Of a stretch of 10,179 bases of DNA, positions 6,186 through 10,179 are shown in pieces (position 1 is the first letter of the stretch; each line of letters starts with the position of its first letter). The notes beneath the pieces were generated by a model, which was given only the letters and a program-made list of their open reading frames with translations, did no database searches and was not told where the DNA came from. Source of the stretch: JBAXPV01 sp037132075 (lineage in GTDB: Bacteria > Bacteroidota > Bacteroidia > Bacteroidales > CAIXZF01). The stretch is taken from contig JBAXPV010000069.1 of NCBI GenBank assembly GCA_037132075.1, positions 1 to 10,179 on the forward strand, read 5' to 3'. A program made the translations under genes and the position numbers.

Positions 6186-7185
6186 CAAAGCAGAAAATGG
6201 TATCGCAGAACTGAAATCCATCCTGGGCTTCATTTACGCATCGAACAGTTTTGACAACCTCAAAACCGATCTGATGCTCGCCGAAGATGACATGAGATTG
6301 CTCCTGGGCAATAAGCTCTATGAGGCTGTTGAAGCGCACTACCTCTCCGAGGAATATCAAGTGGATGCTCAGGATGATGCAGACCTTCTCTTCCTTGATA
6401 AGCTTGTCGAATTTGTTCGTCAGCCTATTGCCTTCTATGCCTTTCGTGCTTATGCTGCACACTCTGATGTTACACATTCTGATAAGGGAAGGCAAATCTT
6501 TGTCAGCGAAAATGAGAAACCCGCCTTCCAGTGGCAGGTGGAACGTGACGACCAGGCCATGCTCTACAAAGCGCACCGGCTGACTGATCGTATGCTGGAC
6601 TTCATTGAAATCAATAAAGACCAAACGTTCTTAGCGGATAACTGGACATCGGAACCGGCCTACCAGGCAACAAAACAGCTTTTTCTGAATTCAGCAAGGG
6701 AATTTCAGCAAGTCTATCCTATTGACGAGTCCAGACGGTTTTTCCTTGCTGTTGTTCCCTTTATCCGCGAAGTTGAAAATACTGTCATGCTTGCCGTTCT
6801 GGGAAGCGAAAAGTTCCAATCACTCAAGGTTGCAATAGCAGATGGCACCACCACAGCTGATGATGCCAGGATCATTCAACTTGTTAAAATACCACTGGCG
6901 CTTTATACTATGGTGACAGCACTCAAACGCCTGGGCATTGAAGTACTGCCCAACGCCGTTGTCGAAAACTTCAATCCCGGCTATTTTACCATCAAATCAA
7001 CAAAAACTGCCGGCAAAGATGCCAAGGCTTCCCTGATCACTTCTTTGGAAATGGAAGCTTCCAAGGCACTGATCAGCCTGCAAGAACAAATTTCGGCACT
7101 CAAAGCCCTGGCCGATGGAGTTCAGTTTGTCGCCCAAAACCTCACTGACCGGAATAATTCTTCGAATAAACACTTTAGAGTATAG
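6175..7185 (+). CDS. Helical phage-type protein with two similar halves (possible head-tail connector, DUF6712-like)
   Basis: The 336-residue product is mostly helical. Two regions resemble each other: about 36-108 (acidic helix with LLLGNKLYEAVEAHY, then LVEFVRQPIAFYAFRAYAAHSDV) and about 198-262 (REVENTVMLAVLGSEKF, then LVKIPLALYTMVTALKRLGIEVL). Each half has a short helix, a linker and a long helix with a central Pro (VRQPIA; VKIPLA), suggesting internal duplication. Residues 285-325 form a probable coiled coil with heptad-like Leu/Ile/Ala spacing. The position after a portal-like gene, with an 11-bp overlap, fits an adaptor or neck protein. From memory it resembles the DUF6712 family of Bacteroidota prophages, but that assignment is uncertain. 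No enzymatic motif was seen. Confidence 0.6.
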   Translation: MLFNKAENGIAELKSILGFIYASNSFDNLKTDLMLAEDDMRLLLGNKLYEAVEAHYLSEEYQVDAQDDADLLFLDKLVEFVRQPIAFYAFRAYAAHSDVTHSDKGRQIFVSENEKPAFQWQVERDDQAMLYKAHRLTDRMLDFIEINKDQTFLADNWTSEPAYQATKQLFLNSAREFQQVYPIDESRRFFLAVVPFIREVENTVMLAVLGSEKFQSLKVAIADGTTTADDARIIQLVKIPLALYTMVTALKRLGIEVLPNAVVENFNPGYFTIKSTKTAGKDAKASLITSLEMEASKALISLQEQISALKALADGVQFVAQNLTDRNNSSNKHFRV

Positions 7186-7187
7186 TT

Positions 7188-8087
7188 ATGCACCACATTG
7201 AAATCCCTGCCCTTAACTATGTTACTGACATTCCGTCCAATATCTCTGAATTGTCCAAAGAACAGTTCCTCGACTTCATTTCCTATTACGTTCGCTACAC
7301 TGCCGGAGAAATCACTTATGATCATTTCAGAATCGGCCTGGTCAATGTTTTTATCAAGTTCCGGGAGCCAATCAAAAAGATCCCTCCGGACCAACGGGAA
7401 AACACCCTGGCCCAGGTGTACCGGCTTTCGGAATTGATGGATTCATTCACTTCCCTGGCAGTTGTTGACGGCATTGAGAAAAGAGTCGTCAATGTTCATT
7501 TCATCAAAAACATGATTCCTGTCATCAGAACCTCCGAAGTGGTTCTTTATGGTCCCTCGGATGCCCTGACAGACCTAAGCTTCATTGAATTCATTGATGC
7601 GCACAACCTGTTTTTGGAATATGTCGAGACCAGGGAGGAAGAAACACTCAATAAATTAATTGCCACTCTCTACCGTCCAGAACGTAAAGACTACCAGGAA
7701 GCCTTGCAATCCCCTTTCTTCGACGGTCAGCGCCGGGAGAAGTACAACCCGAACACTGTCGAACAGTGGCTCCCTGTTGTCCGGTCAAAGTCGCTGCTGA
7801 TAAAGTACTGCATCTTCCTTTTTTTCAGTGGATGCGAACAGTTTCTGCATGAAGGGGAAATTCCCCTGGGAAGTGATGTCATCAGATTCAAGAACCTATA
7901 TGCAGATTCTGTCGGCTCCAAAGGCGACGGCACCGGTCTTCTGGGACTGCTTTTTTCCATCGCGGAATCCCAGGTATTCGGATCAGTCAAGGAAGTTGCT
8001 GATACCAACCTGTATGACATTATGGTAAGAATGTACCAGCTGGTGAACCAACAAAAGCAATTATCCAACCATACCACTGCGCCATGA
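7188..8087 (+). CDS. Unknown phage-associated protein
   Basis: This 299-residue soluble, mainly helical protein has no family I can name. A distinctive central block (121-163) reads GPSDALTDLSFIEFIDAHN ... LFLEYVETREEETLNKLIATLYRP, a pattern of a conserved turn, helix and second helix ending in LYRP. Residues 202-222 are hydrophobic and aromatic (KYCIFLFFSGCEQF) but read as a buried helix, not a clear membrane span. The C-terminal part (about 245-290) has a Gly-rich turn (GSKGDGTGLLG), the helix LFSIAESQVFGSVKEV and the helix LYDIMVRMYQLVNQQ. That last arrangement recalls phage tail-assembly chaperones. The gene starts 2 bp after the previous stop and ends in an ATGA overlap with the next, so it is coupled to both. 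The chaperone role is inference only. Confidence 0.6.
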   Translation: MHHIEIPALNYVTDIPSNISELSKEQFLDFISYYVRYTAGEITYDHFRIGLVNVFIKFREPIKKIPPDQRENTLAQVYRLSELMDSFTSLAVVDGIEKRVVNVHFIKNMIPVIRTSEVVLYGPSDALTDLSFIEFIDAHNLFLEYVETREEETLNKLIATLYRPERKDYQEALQSPFFDGQRREKYNPNTVEQWLPVVRSKSLLIKYCIFLFFSGCEQFLHEGEIPLGSDVIRFKNLYADSVGSKGDGTGLLGLLFSIAESQVFGSVKEVADTNLYDIMVRMYQLVNQQKQLSNHTTAP

Positions 8088-8551
8088 TCAGCATTCTGCA
8101 ATACGACAGCTATTTCGACTCCATCGTTTTAAGAATCCCTGGTATCAAATCCCTTTTGCTGATCTCTGCAGAGGCGGACTTTGCCCTGGCCATCCGGAAC
8201 CTGCCCAATGAGAAGTTTCCTGCAATGCTGCTTATTGTTCCATCTGCAGATTCCATTGCTCCTACCCCCGACAGCTTTACAGAAGTGTCAACCTGCCTTC
8301 TCTATATCATTCAAAAGGTAGAGGCATCTGAGCAGACAGCCTCATCCTTCCTCTCGGTGATGGGCAATACGCAGTCCCTGATGGCATCAGTCAAAACCTT
8401 GATGGCTTCTGATAAGGGAAGTCATAATGTACAGCCTCATATCACCCACGACATTAACCTCAATGCAATGCACACTGACCCGGAATACAATTTCTTTGGC
8501 TGTCATGGCTGGTCGCTTTCATTCACCATCACAAATAATGGATTTCTATGA
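8084..8551 (+). CDS. Unknown 155-residue protein (possible tail-completion or neck protein)
   Basis: This was not recognised at family level. The N-terminal region (1-80) mixes helix and strand: SIVLRIPGIKSLLLIS, a helix ADFALAIRNL, a strand AMLLIVPS and a helix CLLYIIQKVE. A Ser/Met-rich helix covers 86-109 and contains the near-repeat SLMASVK/TLMASDK. The C-terminal end (133-155) has PEYNFFGCHGWSLSFTIT, a strand-turn-strand ending of the kind seen in small phage tail-terminator or minor tail proteins. Length fits such proteins. It shares ATGA overlaps with both neighbours (start at 8084, end at 8551), so the three genes are probably translated together. There is no signal peptide or membrane helix. 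The role is proposed from size, ending and position only. Confidence 0.6.
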   Translation: MISILQYDSYFDSIVLRIPGIKSLLLISAEADFALAIRNLPNEKFPAMLLIVPSADSIAPTPDSFTEVSTCLLYIIQKVEASEQTASSFLSVMGNTQSLMASVKTLMASDKGSHNVQPHITHDINLNAMHTDPEYNFFGCHGWSLSFTITNNGFL

Positions 8552-8856
8552 TCACAATTACCCCCTTAGAAGATTGGCTGATCAAAACCGCACTTGTGGC
8601 CATGGGCCTGATCATCGGTTACTTTTTGCAAAAGCACCTGGACAGTAAAAAGCCGGATTCCAAGTGTATTGGGGAGTGCAATAATACAGGCGCTTTTGAA
8701 AAGATGCTGCTTATCCATGTTGACCTGGCTACCCTCAAATCAGAAGTTCGCCAACAGTCAAAGTTGTTGCAGAGTCTGAGTAAACAAATTGAAGAAATCA
8801 ACAGAAAGTTCGGAAGTCTTCATGATGAACACCTGATCAACCATAAGCCTCCCTAA
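8548..8856 (+). CDS. Single-pass membrane protein with coiled coil
   Basis: The 102-residue product has one transmembrane helix (about 9-27, DWLIKTALVAMGLIIGYFL) next to the N-terminus, followed by a basic, Ser-containing segment with C40 and C44, and an amphipathic helix (about 50-90) with heptad-like Leu/Ile spacing (LLIHVDLATLKSEVRQQSKLLQSLSKQIEEI), predicted to form a coiled coil. This layout is common in phage inner-membrane spanins or Rz-like proteins and in small holin-associated proteins; topology would place the coiled coil in the periplasm or cytoplasm depending on charge. It overlaps the previous gene by ATGA. No endolysin lies nearby, so a lysis role is only suggested. Confidence 0.6.
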   Translation: MITITPLEDWLIKTALVAMGLIIGYFLQKHLDSKKPDSKCIGECNNTGAFEKMLLIHVDLATLKSEVRQQSKLLQSLSKQIEEINRKFGSLHDEHLINHKPP

Positions 8857-8907
8857 AGATGGTAAGTCTTCAGTAAAACCAAATCTCTAACCTTTCAATA
8901 ATTCAAC

Positions 8908-9342
8908 ATGAAATTAAAATCCTTTCTTTTCGCAATCCTGGTGAGTTTCCTTCTGGCGACGATCACTCCCCCAATTTTCACCTCCTATGCCAAAGGGCCG
9001 CCACAAACATCGGTGGTAACGAAGGTCGCAGAATCAAACCCTGATTCTGTCTGTGTTTATGACACGACCAAGCCGGCGCCTTCCCCCTGGATTGATCCCA
9101 CAAAATTGCCGGCATCAAATCCCGGAGGAATCTTTGGAATCGGTGCCGAAAGACTTGTAGCCTACTTAACCGGCCTGATTACCTTAATGCTGATGATGTT
9201 CCCCACGGTCTCTTCCTCGAAGTGGTACCTGTGGATCTTTGACCTTTTGGCTTTCTTTATACCCAATTTCAAGAGCGGTGGCGGAGTTCACCAGATAAAC
9301 CTGTTCTACTCTCTCTACAAGTACTTCTTTAAAAAGGACTGA
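8908..9342 (+). CDS. Small membrane protein with N-terminal signal or anchor and C-terminal hydrophobic helices
   Basis: The 144-residue product starts with a signal-peptide-like segment (MKLKSF, hydrophobic 6-20, possible cleavage near SYAKG, residue 28). A Pro-rich linker follows (30-75, including KPAPSPW and DPTKLPASNPGG), then two hydrophobic helices (about 83-99, LVAYLTGLITLMLMMFP, and 105-119, KWYLWIFDLLAFFIP) and a basic, aromatic C-terminus. If the first segment is uncleaved, three membrane spans result. A holin or an envelope-assembly role would fit, but no family was recognised. It lies 51 bp after the previous gene and 2 bp before the next, on the same strand. The start is ATG after AATAATTCAAC, with no clear Shine-Dalgarno. 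Confidence 0.6.
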   Translation: MKLKSFLFAILVSFLLATITPPIFTSYAKGPPQTSVVTKVAESNPDSVCVYDTTKPAPSPWIDPTKLPASNPGGIFGIGAERLVAYLTGLITLMLMMFPTVSSSKWYLWIFDLLAFFIPNFKSGGGVHQINLFYSLYKYFFKKD

Positions 9343-9344
9343 TC

Positions 9345-9947
9345 ATGTCGACCTTTTCTCAGAAGATAATGCCCTGGCTTATAGTGGTGATATTGGCATT
9401 AGCCTTAGTGCTTACAATAGGGTATTATCGCTATGTCAAAGTGCCGACAGATTGTGGGAATGTCGTAACAGATACCATTCCGGGTGATCGTGTTCCTTAT
9501 GCGGTGGATCTGCCAAAACCATCTCCAGTTATCGTTTTCCTGGATACAGGAAAACCTTATTGGCGCTATTACAAGGTTGACACCGCTGCAATTCTGGCTG
9601 ATCACTATTTATCCAAAGTCTATAAAGACACCATAAAGAACGATTCGTCGGCCCTGGTAGTTGTGATTGACACTGTCAACCAGAATGCTTTGCAATCCAG
9701 AGGCCTTATTTTTCAGAACAGACGGGCCATGTTTGTCACAGCGCCTTTGCCCCCGGGAAAACAAAACAGGTACAGCTTTCTTATTGGAGTCGGACTGGGG
9801 CGTAATCAACATGAGTTTGGGATCATGCCAACCATTGGAATCCTCAACAACAAGGGGATCATGTACTCAGTAAGTTACGACCTGGTTCAGAAAGACATCT
9901 ACATCGGCGCTCTATGGAGAATACACCGCAGGATAAAGATTCCGTAA
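9345..9947 (+). CDS. Membrane-anchored periplasmic protein of phage type (possible spanin-like)
   Basis: The 200-residue product has one N-terminal membrane helix (about 10-28, PWLIVVILALALVLTIGYY) and then a periplasmic or exported part. The central region (75-125) contains DTAAILADHYLSKVYKDTI and NDSSALVVVIDTVNQNALQSR, a pattern of short helix plus Asp/Asn/Ser-rich strands that I associate from memory with Bacteroidota phage envelope proteins. Residues 143-200 are strand-rich with alternating Gly/Tyr/Val (YSFLIGVGLGRN, MYSVSYDLV, IYIGALWRI) and end in a basic tail (RIHRRIKIP), resembling part of a beta-barrel. It is the last gene of the phage-like operon, 18 bp before the terminator stem. 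An envelope-spanning or spanin-like role is plausible but unproven. Confidence 0.6.
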   Translation: MSTFSQKIMPWLIVVILALALVLTIGYYRYVKVPTDCGNVVTDTIPGDRVPYAVDLPKPSPVIVFLDTGKPYWRYYKVDTAAILADHYLSKVYKDTIKNDSSALVVVIDTVNQNALQSRGLIFQNRRAMFVTAPLPPGKQNRYSFLIGVGLGRNQHEFGIMPTIGILNNKGIMYSVSYDLVQKDIYIGALWRIHRRIKIP

Positions 9948-9964
9948 ATTCAATTGATTCAGCG

Positions 9965-9993
9965 AAAAGCTCTGTCCTGGCAGGGCTTTTTTT
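9965..9993 (+). terminator. Rho-independent terminator of the phage-like operon
   Basis: AAAAGCTCTG (9965-9974) pairs with CAGGGCTTTT (9981-9990) with one T-G wobble and a 6-nt loop, followed by T to 9993. It lies just past the stop at 9947 and closes the operon that begins at 4544. Confidence 0.85.
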
Positions 9994-10106
9994 ATGGCCA
10001 TTTCGGCTTGAGTGTTGTTTTGCGAAAAAGTCACCTTTTGAATTCCATTTGGTTTTTTAGAGCAGCTCAAACATTTTTCTGATGTAAAGAAACTTTCATT
10101 CCTTCC

Positions 10107-10174
10107 ATTCGCTGTCAATTGGCGAGCCTCCGGTTTGTTCAGTTTGTGTCAAACAGACTTAAACCATTGACAGC
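10107..10174 (+). repeat. Structured element B (diverged copy of element A)
   Basis: This 68-nt element has the same three stems as element A: outer GCTGTCAAT (10111-10119) with ATTGACAGC (10166-10174), middle GGTTT (10132-10136) with AAACC (10161-10165), and inner GTTTG-TGT-CAAAC (10142-10154). Relative to A, one outer pair changes from A-T to C-G, and two inner pairs from C-G to G-C and from G-C to T-A. The core GAGCCTCCGGTTTGTTCA is kept with one change. The window ends 5 bp later. By analogy with A, a gene may start about 60 bp downstream, outside the window. Confidence 0.8.
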
Positions 10175-10179
10175 AGGAA

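Noticed and set aside
6133..6624. A 163-codon frame on the minus strand inside the portal and connector genes
   Set aside because: It lies opposite two genes with phage-type sequence features and matches their codon phase as a shadow; no signal or motif supports it.
6477..8424. A 15-nt exact repeat TTCTGATAAGGGAAG in two genes
   Set aside because: One short match between coding regions in 10 kb can arise by chance and partly reflects a shared Ser-Asp-Lys-Gly string; no flanking similarity.
1..10179. tRNA, rRNA, CRISPR array, IS element
   Set aside because: No cloverleaf, rRNA core sequence, regularly spaced repeats or transposase-like frame was seen.

Overview
The window looks like an accessory region of a Bacteroidota chromosome or a mobile element within one. 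The evidence is a PorT/OmpA-like outer-membrane beta-barrel protein with a typical signal peptide, an ArdC-type antirestriction protein and a short RadC/JAB protein of the kinds common in Bacteroidota mobile DNA, and start codons preceded by A/C-rich sequence without a clear Shine-Dalgarno. No integrase, transposase, rRNA, tRNA or CRISPR array was seen.

Layout. (1) 1-177: the tail of a rightward gene and a very strong intrinsic terminator. (2) 247-990: a leftward, AT-rich outer-membrane beta-barrel gene. (3) 991-1480: non-coding, with several nested inverted repeats and a possible promoter. (4) 1481-3192: a compact operon of an ArdC-like protein, a putative zinc-binding protein and a 121-residue protein ending in QLSLF (the consensus sliding-clamp-binding peptide), closed by a terminator. 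(5) 3193-3718: about 525 bp non-coding, containing structured element A. (6) 3719-4504: an 82-residue protein and a RadC/JAB protein, closed by a terminator. (7) 4544-9993: a long rightward operon, mostly with overlapping or abutting genes: a 94-residue protein, a phage portal-like protein, a helical protein with two similar halves, a 299-residue and a 155-residue protein, then three small membrane-anchored proteins, closed by a terminator. (8) 10107-10174: structured element B, a diverged copy of element A.

How the genes may work together. The ArdC-like protein and its neighbours look like an establishment or DNA-protection module. The long operon looks phage-derived: the portal-like protein and the following genes suggest head-neck-tail assembly roles, and the membrane proteins suggest a lysis or envelope-spanning role. 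No terminase, major capsid, tape-measure or endolysin gene lies inside the operon, although both ends are visible. It is therefore either a scattered part of a larger prophage or a domesticated phage-like module. Most gene functions here are inference.

The most unusual signal is the pair of ~69-nt elements A and B. They are about 85% identical, and six of their nine substitutions occur as three compensatory base-pair changes in two predicted stems. This is direct two-copy evidence that the fold, not only the sequence, is conserved. Element A lies about 60 bp upstream of the first gene of its module. Element B lies at the window edge, after the phage-like operon's terminator, so the two bracket about 6.4 kb.
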